A DNA stretch of 9,734 bases from Pirellulales bacterium. Lineage in GTDB: Bacteria; Planctomycetota; Planctomycetia; Pirellulales; Thermoguttaceae. Positions 1-6,344 of this stretch are shown in pieces. Below the pieces are notes generated by a model that saw nothing but the letters and a program-made list of their open reading frames with translations, made no database searches and was not told the origin of the DNA. Position numbers and translations under genes: made by a program. The DNA is taken from NCBI GenBank assembly GCA_030642635.1, contig DAOWNK010000106.1:1-9734 (forward strand), read 5' to 3'. Positions within the stretch are counted from its first letter, which is position 1. The number at the start of each line of letters is the position of its first letter.

Positions 1-31
1 AAGGCCGAAGGTGCGCAGTCGATTTCGGCAG

Positions 32-973
32 TTATTGCGACGAGCCATGCAACGTCTCGAACAAAACCACATTGTGTTTATCGTCCACTGCTGTAAACAC
101 GCGAAAATGGACCTTGCCGACGTTGTGGACACTCTGGTAAAGTTTGTTCATCGCGTCGAGTTGTTTCAAGCCGAGCGCGATTGTATCGAGTTGTTCTTGT
201 ACGGCTGCATATCGCTTGTCATTCTTCGGTATCTTGGTCAACATGGTTTTTAATTGCTGCTGCATGGTCATGGCGGCGGCAACCAACTTTGCAGCTCCCT
301 TCGACTTGAATCGGCGCGGCGATTGACCGGACATCTGGTAAGTTGCCGACAGTTCGACCCTCGTTATGTGTGATCTGACGTCGAACAACAGGTGCAGCGA
401 AAAGTTCGGCAGTTGACTTCCGGGGAATACTACGTCGATTTTTTCCTTTGGCAAAGCAACGTCGGACGGCTTGAATTCGTGTTTAGGAAACGAACCTTCC
501 AGCGAGGTGATTTGCAGCCGCAACGTGTCGAGTTCCGGTAGCCATTCGCAAGGCAGGTTCACACGCCGAAATCCACGATCCAGGTCGAGTACGATCGGCT
601 CCATTTTGCAGGGAGTCGTAAGCGGCAGCCATCTGGACTTTCCGCCAACAGTAATTTTCAGCCCGCAATTGCGCAAGTGGTTGGCCCAACTCGGCACGGC
701 CCCTTCCAGCCACTGAAAGTTAAGCGTTTGCTCGTCGAGTGAAATTCGGGCGACATCGGTGCATCGGGCAAGTTCGCCGTCCTCGGTCTTGGCGCCAAGT
801 TGTACAATCCAACAGTTGTCGTCGCCGATGTGCTGCATAATGAACGTTTTTAATCCATTGGCGGCGCTCTCACCACCGAGCAATTCGACGTTGATCGAGA
901 CGTTCGATTCCAGGATGAGTGTGCCTAACGAGACTGGATTGCCAGGGGCAACGTCTTTGTCGAGCAACGGCAA
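32..973 (-). CDS. Unrecognised extracytoplasmic domain protein; probable C-terminal part of the kinase gene split by an in-frame TAG
   Basis: I do not recognise a named family. The 313-residue reading frame ends in TAA. It looks like a globular, beta-rich domain (motif LRNCGLKI about 105 residues in) followed by a helical Lys/Gln-rich segment at about residues 220-285. The listed start is a TTG at 973. There is no ATG in frame between the upstream stop and about 45 codons inside, and no Shine-Dalgarno sequence ahead of the TTG. The frame stays open upstream to 1171, where a single TAG (1172-1174) separates it from the Ser/Thr kinase in the same frame. The missing start, the shared frame and the kinase's membrane helix just upstream all suggest this is the external domain of that kinase, not an independent gene. 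The similarity to planctomycete hypothetical proteins is an impression from memory. Confidence 0.6.
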   Translation of the reverse strand: MPLLDKDVAPGNPVSLGTLILESNVSINVELLGGESAANGLKTFIMQHIGDDNCWIVQLGAKTEDGELARCTDVARISLDEQTLNFQWLEGAVPSWANHLRNCGLKITVGGKSRWLPLTTPCKMEPIVLDLDRGFRRVNLPCEWLPELDTLRLQITSLEGSFPKHEFKPSDVALPKEKIDVVFPGSQLPNFSLHLLFDVRSHITRVELSATYQMSGQSPRRFKSKGAAKLVAAAMTMQQQLKTMLTKIPKNDKRYAAVQEQLDTIALGLKQLDAMNKLYQSVHNVGKVHFRVFTAVDDKHNVVLFETLHGSSQ

Positions 974-1171
974 AGCGGCCGTTTGCGGCAGTTTGCTGAA
1001 AGGATTTTTTTTGGCGGGTTCAGGTTTCGGTTTTTTGACAGGCGGTTTTTTGACAGCAGGTTTTTCAACAGGCGGTTTTTTTGCAGCAGGCTTTTTTGCA
1101 GCAGGCTTTTTTGCAGCAGGTTTATCATCCGATGGTTTCCAAATACCGGTGTCTGGTATCTTTCGCCATTG
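974..1171 (-). other. Open in-frame Lys/Pro/Ala-rich linker between the TAG and the downstream domain
   Basis: Between the kinase stop and the TTG at 973 the same frame is open. It encodes a short segment beginning QWRKIPDTGIWKP, then repeated K-P-A-A-K and K-P-P-V-K units, then a Pro/Lys stretch. Such linkers commonly tether an external domain to a membrane helix. That it reads as sensible coding sequence, with no start codon of its own, is the main argument that the TAG interrupts one gene. Confidence 0.6.
1031..1120 (-). repeat. Six tandem 15-bp units encoding K-P-[A/P]-[A/V]-[K/E]
   Basis: On the + strand the unit CTTTTTTGCAGCAGG occurs at 1091-1105 and 1106-1120, and with one change at 1076-1090. 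Three more divergent copies fill 1031-1075. Read on the minus strand, each unit gives five residues such as KPAAK or KPPVK. The near identity of the last three copies suggests recent expansion by slippage, within the linker of the split kinase gene. Confidence 0.85.
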
Positions 1172-2533
1172 CTATTCTTCGGTGTCTGTTTCCTCATCTT
1201 CTTCCACGTCTCCGATAGATTCGTCGTCCAAAGCGACACGAATTTTATCGCCGCCGGTTTCGACAGGTTTTTGCCGGCATTGCATGAGATATGCAACGGT
1301 TGTAGACAGCAACATGACAACTGCCACGGCGGCAACGGCGGTGACAATTTTTCGCCACAACGCGCCGGGTTGCTCGGTCTTTTCCGTCGAGGCCTCCTCC
1401 ACCGTGGCGTCTTCCGCCACGATGTCTTCCAGCGTGGCGGCGGTGTCCGACTCCGGGCCGACACCGGCCGTCTCGTCCAATGCCTCCGCCTGTTTCAGCG
1501 GTGCGGCACGGCTGAGCTCCTGCATCGGATGTTGCCATGCGCCCAATGCCAGGCCGACTTCCTCGGCCGACTGAAACCGGTCGGCCGGATTCTTGGCCAT
1601 CATCTTCCGGCAAATTCGGACCAACTCAGCCGGCACGTCGCCCCGCAGCTTAGCTATTCTCTCAGGCTCCTGTGTCTGGTGACGCATGAGCCGTTCGTGG
1701 AGCAGACCTTCGTGGAACGGCGGCCGACCGGTCAGCAGGAAATAAAGCGTACAGCCCAGCGAGTAGATATCGGCACGATGGTCGAAGTCGCGTGTCCTCA
1801 ACGCCTGCTCCGGGGCCAGGTAATCGACCGAGCCTAACACGCCGTCGTCGTGATTGTTCTCCTGGTGTTGTTCTTTTCCGGTCAGCAGTGACAGGCCCAT
1901 GTCGACGATCTTCACCACACCCTGCCGGTTGACCAGCAGGTTGGACGGCTTGATATCGCAATGGACTATATTGCGCTGGTGGCCGTGTTGCAGCCCCTCG
2001 GCGGCCTGACGGATGTAGTCGGCAGCGGTGTCGAAGTCCAACGGCCCTTCGGTCTCGACCATCTGTTGCAGGTCCAGGCCGTCGATAAACTCCATGACGA
2101 TGTAATACCGGTCGCCCTCGTTATCGACGCTGTACGCCTGGACGATGTTTGGATGGTCCAGCGCGGCGATCGTCCGGGCCTCGGCGAGAAATCGCTCCAG
2201 TGAGGCAGGGTCCTTGCCGACTTGCCGAGAGACGATCTTCAGCGCCACCGGGCGATTCATCGTGACGTGCCGGCCGAGGAACACGCCGCCCATTCCGCCG
2301 CGGCCGAGCAGTTCGATCAGCTTGTATTTACCCAAAAAGAAAGAACCCCGGCCGGCCAACAACTGCCCGGCCTGCCATCGGGTGATCAGTTCGGCGTTGA
2401 CAAGCGCCTTGGCGGCGGACTTTGCGTCGTCGCACTCTCCGGCGATAGAATCAGCCTCGGCAAGCTGTTCCGGCTCCAGCAGCTTACTCCTGCGGAGTAC
2501 TGCAAAAAACTCTTCCGACGTGCTGATGGTCAA
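1172..2533 (-). CDS. Membrane-anchored Ser/Thr protein kinase (PknB/Hanks type, planctomycete form)
   Basis: A eukaryotic-like Ser/Thr kinase. Numbering from a TTG start at 2533 (453 aa): an N-terminal helical domain with TRWQAGQLLAGRG (residues 51-63), the glycine loop GRGGMGGV at 77-84, the ATP lysine in VALK (K99), the catalytic loop HCDIKPSN at 191-198, DMG in the DFG position at 211-213, and SVDYLAPEQ in the activation segment. An acidic juxtamembrane stretch follows, then one membrane helix at about 395-416 and an acidic tail ending EEDEETDTEE. The frame is open to a GTG at 2674, but that part would cover the sigma-54 promoter and looks non-coding; MTISTSEEFF is the more natural N-terminus. 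HCD replaces HRD, so it is a non-RD kinase. The TAG end is probably an interruption, because the same frame continues as a linker and an external domain. A kinase inside with a sensor domain outside fits transmembrane signalling. Confidence 0.88.
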   Translation of the reverse strand: MTISTSEEFFAVLRRSKLLEPEQLAEADSIAGECDDAKSAAKALVNAELITRWQAGQLLAGRGSFFLGKYKLIELLGRGGMGGVFLGRHVTMNRPVALKIVSRQVGKDPASLERFLAEARTIAALDHPNIVQAYSVDNEGDRYYIVMEFIDGLDLQQMVETEGPLDFDTAADYIRQAAEGLQHGHQRNIVHCDIKPSNLLVNRQGVVKIVDMGLSLLTGKEQHQENNHDDGVLGSVDYLAPEQALRTRDFDHRADIYSLGCTLYFLLTGRPPFHEGLLHERLMRHQTQEPERIAKLRGDVPAELVRICRKMMAKNPADRFQSAEEVGLALGAWQHPMQELSRAAPLKQAEALDETAGVGPESDTAATLEDIVAEDATVEEASTEKTEQPGALWRKIVTAVAAVAVVMLLSTTVAYLMQCRQKPVETGGDKIRVALDDESIGDVEEDEETDTEE

Positions 2534-2565
2534 TTTGCAGGTTCCCGTTAATTTGCAAAGTGCCG

Positions 2566-2602
2566 GGCATGGTGCTGAAGGTATCCTATTGCAAACCATG
2601 CC
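2566..2602. promoter_or_regulatory. Candidate enhancer-binding site: inverted repeat upstream of the sigma-54 promoter
   Basis: GGCATGGT (2566-2573) and its exact reverse complement ACCATGCC (2595-2602) lie 29 bp apart centre to centre, about 50-90 bp upstream of the expected transcription start. NtrC-family activators usually bind dyads in this zone. Assignment to the regulator at 4893-6227 is inference. Confidence 0.35.
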
Positions 2603-2627
2603 TGGAGACAAGTCCCAAACGATTCTT

Positions 2628-2643
2628 TGGCACCAAAGTTGCA
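2628..2643 (+). promoter_or_regulatory. Sigma-54 (RpoN) -24/-12 promoter
   Basis: TGGCAC-N5-TTGCA matches the RpoN consensus, with the invariant GG (2629-2630) and GC (2641-2642) separated by exactly 10 nt. Transcription would begin near 2654 and run toward the gene at 2888. Such promoters need an AAA+ activator, and one is encoded about 2.2 kb downstream. Confidence 0.8.
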
Positions 2644-2800
2644 CCTTATCCTTTCGGACACGGCCGAAGGCCACGGCCTGTCTGCCGACCGGGCGGGATG
2701 CACAAAAGGTGCCCTGATGTGTCCAGTCCGGTGGTTCGCGGCCCTTTCACCGTTGATTTGCCGAGCACGGAAGCCGGAAAAACCTATAGCGGTGAAGATG

Positions 2801-2825
2801 TCCGGCACTGCAAAAATGTGCCGGA
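2801..2825. promoter_or_regulatory. Dyad in the leader of the exported small protein gene
   Basis: TCCGGCAC (2801-2808) and GTGCCGGA (2818-2825) are perfect 8-bp arms separated by 9 nt. The site lies about 65-85 nt ahead of the start codon. It could be a protein operator or an RNA hairpin. No T-run follows, so it is not a terminator. Confidence 0.45.
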
Positions 2826-2887
2826 TAGGCTGAAAACCGTGAGAAAATTTTGCAGGGCACCGATCAAAACACCGGAGGAACTATCCG

Positions 2888-3373
2888 ATGAAAGTTGCAT
2901 TGACACTGGCGACTACCTTGGCGCTTTTCTATAGCGCAGCAGCGGTCGCTTTGGCGGAAGACGCCAAAGCGTCAAAATCGCCCGGCGAGTTGCAAGCAGA
3001 CGCCAAGATCGAAACGCCAACACCAGCCCAACTGCGAGTCCAAATGCACCGGACCATGGCGGAATTGATCGAGGCCCGATCGGCCAAAACACCGAACGAG
3101 GCCGAAATCGCCAAACTTGCCGGGGAGCTTCGGACACTGCGCCAGAAAATCTGGGCACAAGGACCGGCACAGCCGGTCGGCCCGCCGGCATTCGGACAAC
3201 GTCCCATGGGTGGTCCGGGCAGGGGATTCGCTCGCGGACGCGGTTACGGACGCGGTGGCGGCTACGGACGCGGACGCGGCTATGGACGCGGCTACGGACG
3301 TCAATGGTCGTTCGTCGACCAAGACCGCGACGGCGTGTGCGACAACTACCAGCGTGCGTGGGGAAATCAATAA
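2888..3373 (+). CDS. Exported small Gly/Arg/Tyr-rich protein, ZraP-like in organisation
   Basis: A 161-residue protein with a clear signal peptide (residues 1-23, cleavage after ALA). A charged helical region at about 47-90 has the shape of ZraP/metal-resistance periplasmic proteins: a helix, a short turn with TPNEAE, and a second helix LAGELRTLRQKIW. A low-complexity GRGYGRGG tail spans about 111-138, and a loop with D144, D146, D148, G149 and D152 resembles an EF-hand or thrombospondin-type-3 calcium loop. The start is firm: GGAGG lies 8 nt ahead of ATG. It is the first gene after a sigma-54 promoter and is closed by a strong terminator, with a sensor kinase and a sigma-54 activator downstream. 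The proposed role as a periplasmic stress or metal-binding chaperone is inference. It has a single His and a single Cys, so ZraP's His-rich zinc chemistry is not shared. Confidence 0.85.
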   Translation: MKVALTLATTLALFYSAAAVALAEDAKASKSPGELQADAKIETPTPAQLRVQMHRTMAELIEARSAKTPNEAEIAKLAGELRTLRQKIWAQGPAQPVGPPAFGQRPMGGPGRGFARGRGYGRGGGYGRGRGYGRGYGRQWSFVDQDRDGVCDNYQRAWGNQ

Positions 3374-3395
3374 TTTCCCCGCATTGCAAACCCAT

Positions 3396-3431
3396 TTAGC
3401 CCGCCGTGAATACACGGCGGGCTAATTTTTT
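3396..3431 (+). terminator. Rho-independent terminator after the exported small protein gene
   Basis: A perfect 13-bp stem, TTAGCCCGCCGTG (3396-3408) with CACGGCGGGCTAA (3413-3425), has loop AATA and is followed directly by six T (3426-3431). It lies 23 nt after the stop codon and should separate most transcription of the small gene from the two-component genes. Confidence 0.95.
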
Positions 3432-3442
3432 GTCAAGTCCTG

Positions 3443-3516
3443 GGCCGCCGTACCGGCGGCCGCTAAACGTGAGAATCGACCCGTTTAGCCGTTTAGCGGT
3501 CGCCGGTACGGCGACC
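3443..3516. repeat. REP-like large inverted repeat
   Basis: The arms 3444-3469 (core GCCGTACCGGCG, then CCGCTAAACG) and 3490-3515 (CGTTTAGCGG, then CGCCGGTACGGC) pair at 24 of 26 positions, with one of the two exceptions a G·T wobble. An extra copy of CGTTTAGC lies in tandem at 3482-3489. There is no T-run. It sits between a terminator and the next gene, as dispersed extragenic palindromes do. Confidence 0.75.
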
Positions 3517-3531
3517 TTTGCTCCTAGCTAA

Positions 3532-4900
3532 ATGAGTGGTACACTACCGGAAACGTCAACCGCGCGAAAAGCCACATCAATGCGACACCGGATACTGATA
3601 ACCTGGTTTGCATTCTTGGCTGCATGGACTGCTTTGGCCTTGTGGCAATGGCACGAATACGGTCATGGACGCGAGTCAGCCGGGCAGATGCTTCAACGCC
3701 AGGCCGGTTCAGTGATGAACGCACTGATCGGAGGTATTCGGTCGCACCGGCGCATGGGACGATTCTTCCAAGGGCAACTCCAGGGGACACTCGACGTATT
3801 GGTCGAGGCTGACGACATCCTGGCCGTAGCCATTACCTCCGACGACGGCCGGACGATCCTATCGGCCGGCAAAGCCGAGTTGTTCGATGGTTCGACGGCG
3901 TCGGAGTACGGCTGCTTTCGACTCTCAGAACAATTCGAGCTGGATCCTGATACCGGCAGCGGTCCGCATGGTGGACACGGCGGCGGTCATGGTTGGGGAC
4001 GCAGACTAATGCAAGAACCGTCGGCCGTCGAAAGTCCTTTCTCTGCCGGCGGGAAGTTCGTCGCCACGTTGTGGCTGGATCGCACGGCCGCCGATATCCA
4101 ATGCCGACGGGCGGCCTTGGCTCGCAGCCTCGTAGTTGCAGCCGGCACCTTGGTGCTGATCTGTGCGGCGCTGATATGGCGTGCTACCGTCAACTTGGCC
4201 GAGTCGCACGGTCGTACTCGCATGTTGGAAACCGAGGCTCGGCATCTGCGCGACCTGGGGCGGGCCTCCGCCGGGCTTGGCTCACGAGACGCGCAACCCG
4301 CTTGGGCTGATCCGTGGATGGACGCAGCGACTATCACAATCCAACCTCGCCTCCGACGAACAAAAACGGCAGGCAAAGGCGGTTATCGAGGAGTGCGATC
4401 GGGTCACCTCACGAATCAACCAGTTTTTGGCATTTGCCAGGCCTTGCAAGCCAAAACTCGATTCGGTAGACATATCGAAGGTGCTCGACGAGTTGGCCGT
4501 GTTGCTCGAGCCGGACCTCGGCGCGAAAAGCCTTTCGCTGGACTTCGACGCGCTGCCGCAGGGCGAGACCGTCCGGGCCGATCGCGAGTTGCTCCGCCAG
4601 GCGCTGTTCAACCTGGTCCAAAACGCCGTACATTTTGCTCCCGACGGCGGTGTGATTGAAATTGCCATGTGCAGCGGGCAAGACGGCGGCAAACGGATCG
4701 AAGTGGCCGACCGCGGCCCCGGCGTTGATGCAGAGGCAGTCGAGTTGTTATTCACACCTTACTTTACTACCCGATCTGACGGCACCGGCCTTGGATTGGC
4801 AATCGTTCGCCGTATTGCCTCGGCACACGGCTGGCAAGCCGGCTACACGCCGCGACCCGGCGGCGGGGCGATCTTTTGGTTGGATGGAATCCATGACTAA
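3532..4900 (+). CDS. Sensor histidine kinase (ZraS/NtrB-like), interrupted by a +1 frameshift at the H-box
   Basis: The N-terminal half (from ATG 3532) gives a membrane helix at about residues 21-38, an extracytoplasmic region of about 155 residues with GPHGGHGGGHGWG (144-156), and a second helix at about 197-217. The frame then loses sense after GRASAGL (249). The kinase core continues one frame over from 4280: AHETRNPLG (phosphoacceptor His 251 after joining), NLVQNAV (N box), DRGPGVD (G1) and TGLGLAIV (G2), ending at TAA 4898-4900. Joining the frames by skipping one G at 4279 restores about 455 aa. The stop overlaps the regulator's start, so the two are co-translated partners. ATG 3580 is an alternative start nearer the first helix; neither has a strong ribosome site. 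Preservation of both halves points to an assembly error or a very recent mutation. The substrate is presumably the adjacent regulator. Confidence 0.85.
4279..4279 (+). other. Likely frameshift position in the sensor kinase
   Basis: In GGG-CTT-G-GCT-CAC, dropping the single G at 4279 joins GRASAGL to AHETRNPLG, the expected H-box. The exact base is ambiguous between 4279 and 4280, both G. Confidence 0.8.
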
Positions 4901-6227
4901 ACAGCAACGAAAAATACTGGTGGTAGACGACGATCCGTCGCAACGCCGACTGCTCGGCGGGTTCGTCGAGTCGCTCGGGTTCAGTGTCGAGGAAGCCGCA
5001 TCGGCCGAAGACGCACTGGAGGCAATCAACCGCGACGTGCCCGAGATGGTGTTGCTCGACGTGCGGCTGCCGGGAATCAGCGGCATCGACGCCGTGCCCG
5101 AGATACGCAAGATCGCCGGCGATCTGCCGGTACTGTTGATTACCGCTTATGCCGATCTGCACGAGGCGGTCTCTGCAATGAAAGGCGGCGCCGACGACTA
5201 TCTGACCAAGCCGGTGGATCTCGATGAGTTGGGGGCGGCCGTTGCCGACGCGATCGGTCCGGCCGACAAACCGACTGAAACCATCGACAAAGCAACGCCG
5301 GAACTGCCCGAAGGATTCATCTGCGAGAGTGCGGCCATGCAACACGTCGTCGAAACGGCGGCCGTCGTGGCGCCTTCCGACGTGCCTGTGCTCATCCTGG
5401 GCGAAAGCGGCACGGGCAAGGAGGTCGTCGCAGGGCTGATACACCGGTGGAGTCCGCGGGCCGACGGGCCGATGGTCACAGCCAATTGTGCCGGGTTGCC
5501 CGAGTCGCTCATCGAGAGCGAGTTGTTCGGTCACACCAAGGGCGCATTTACCGGAGCCGAGACCGACAGACAAGGGCTGTTTCGTGCGGCCGACGGCGGA
5601 ACGCTCTTTTTGGACGAGATCGGCGAGTTGCCGATACACTTGCAACCGAAGTTGCTCCGGGCGTTGGAGTCGGGCCGGATCACACCGGTCGGCAGCGATA
5701 TGCCGGTCGATGTTAATACGCGATTGATCGCTGCGACCAACCGCGACCTCGGCCAGGCGGTCAGCGACGGGCAGTTCCGCGACGACCTGTACTACCGCAT
5801 TAACGTAATAGAGTTAATCGTACCGCCGCTTTGTGATCGACGTGCCGACATCCTGCCGCTTGCCAAGCGGTTCGCTGCCGAGTTTGCAGGCACACCGGTC
5901 AGGCTCTCGCCGCAAGCAATGCACTGCCTGCTCGCCTACACGTGGTCGGGCAACGTCCGCGAGCTTCGCAACGCCGTCCAGCGGGCGTGCCTGTTGTGCC
6001 GTGGCGACGTGATTATGCCGGAACACCTGCCGAAGAAAATCGCTGCGCCGGCATCACAACCGGACTCGGCCGATGCAGTAGACGCCAGCCGACTCTCACA
6101 GGTCGAAAGGGCGACGATCCTTGCCACCCTGGAAGAATGCGGCGGCAACCGCACGCAAACCGCCAAGAAACTCGGCATCAGCCGCCGGGCACTGATCTAT
6201 AAACTAAGGGCTATCGAAGCAGAGTGA
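4893..6227 (+). CDS. Sigma-54-dependent response regulator (NtrC/ZraR family)
   Basis: A 444-residue transcription activator with three complete domains. The receiver domain (about 7-115) has acidic pocket DDD, phosphoacceptor D56, T84 and K106. The AAA+ domain has Walker A GESGTGKE (170-177), the sigma-54-contacting GAFTGA loop (217-222), Walker B GTLFLDE (226-232) and TWSGNVREL (350-358). A Fis-type helix-turn-helix ends the protein (about 401-441, GGNRTQTAKKLGISRRALIYKL). Start ATG 4893 is chosen because MTKQQRKILVVDDD is the natural receiver N-terminus. It overlaps the histidine kinase stop by 8 nt and has a GGATGGA ribosome site just upstream. Phosphorylated protein should form a ring on DNA dyads and open RpoN promoters. 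The one convincing RpoN promoter I found in the window precedes the exported small protein gene, its likely target. All key motifs are intact, unlike its partner. Confidence 0.95.
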   Translation: MTKQQRKILVVDDDPSQRRLLGGFVESLGFSVEEAASAEDALEAINRDVPEMVLLDVRLPGISGIDAVPEIRKIAGDLPVLLITAYADLHEAVSAMKGGADDYLTKPVDLDELGAAVADAIGPADKPTETIDKATPELPEGFICESAAMQHVVETAAVVAPSDVPVLILGESGTGKEVVAGLIHRWSPRADGPMVTANCAGLPESLIESELFGHTKGAFTGAETDRQGLFRAADGGTLFLDEIGELPIHLQPKLLRALESGRITPVGSDMPVDVNTRLIAATNRDLGQAVSDGQFRDDLYYRINVIELIVPPLCDRRADILPLAKRFAAEFAGTPVRLSPQAMHCLLAYTWSGNVRELRNAVQRACLLCRGDVIMPEHLPKKIAAPASQPDSADAVDASRLSQVERATILATLEECGGNRTQTAKKLGISRRALIYKLRAIEAE

Positions 6228-6260
6228 TAGCTGCCGGCGAAAACTCTTTTTATACCCCAC

Positions 6261-6288
6261 TGGTTACGCCTGTTAATTGTGCTACAAT
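6261..6288 (+). promoter_or_regulatory. Possible sigma-70-type promoter of the MFS gene
   Basis: TGGTTA (6261-6266, weak -35) is followed after 16 nt by TACAAT (6283-6288, good -10), about 100 nt ahead of the transporter start. The -35 match is only three of six, so this is tentative. Confidence 0.3.
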
Positions 6289-6344
6289 TACTCGCTTTGC
6301 CGGCACCAAACCGGTCCGGTGGTATGTTTTTCCATTTTTCACAT

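Larger units (their letters stand above)
2534..2887. promoter_or_regulatory. 354-bp divergent intergenic region between the kinase and the exported small protein
   Basis: This gap contains, from left to right: an odd-centred palindrome TGCCGGGCA (2561-2569); an inverted repeat GGCATGGT/ACCATGCC (2566-2602); a sigma-54 promoter (2628-2643, rightward); a roughly 234-nt untranslated leader with a second dyad (2801-2825); and a strong ribosome binding site (GGAGG, 2875-2879) for the gene at 2888. No convincing sigma-70 promoter for the leftward kinase was found. Confidence 0.7.

Noticed and set aside
1031..1120. CRISPR-like tandem repeat
   Set aside because: Units are directly contiguous 15-mers without spacers and encode a regular peptide.
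1172..1174. Reassignment of TAG to an amino acid in this organism
   Set aside because: The HEAT-repeat gene and the isomerase-like gene both end in TAG at sensible positions, so TAG acts as a normal stop here.
983..1837. Long + strand open frame opposite the kinase gene
   Set aside because: It is a shadow of the minus-strand kinase and linker; the translation is low complexity, with Phe/Arg runs derived from the 15-bp repeats.
2534..2674. Upstream extension of the kinase gene to a GTG at 2674
   Set aside because: It would run through the sigma-54 promoter and its inverted repeat, and its translation (Cys/Pro-rich, no known domain) does not resemble the start of this kinase family; the TTG at 2533 gives a natural N-terminus.
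2698..2934. Open frame of 78 codons in the leader overlapping the exported protein's start
   Set aside because: No recognisable domain, poor ribosome site and out-of-frame overlap with a well-supported gene; composition looks like non-coding leader.
3117..3425. Alternative frames across the GRGY repeat region
   Set aside because: Repetitive GC-rich sequence opens several frames; only the 2888 frame has a signal peptide, ribosome site and sensible ending.
6300..6315. Second sigma-54 promoter ahead of the transporter, sharing GGCACCAAA with the one at 2628
   Set aside because: Ten nt after the GG there is GT, not the required GC, so the -12 element is missing.
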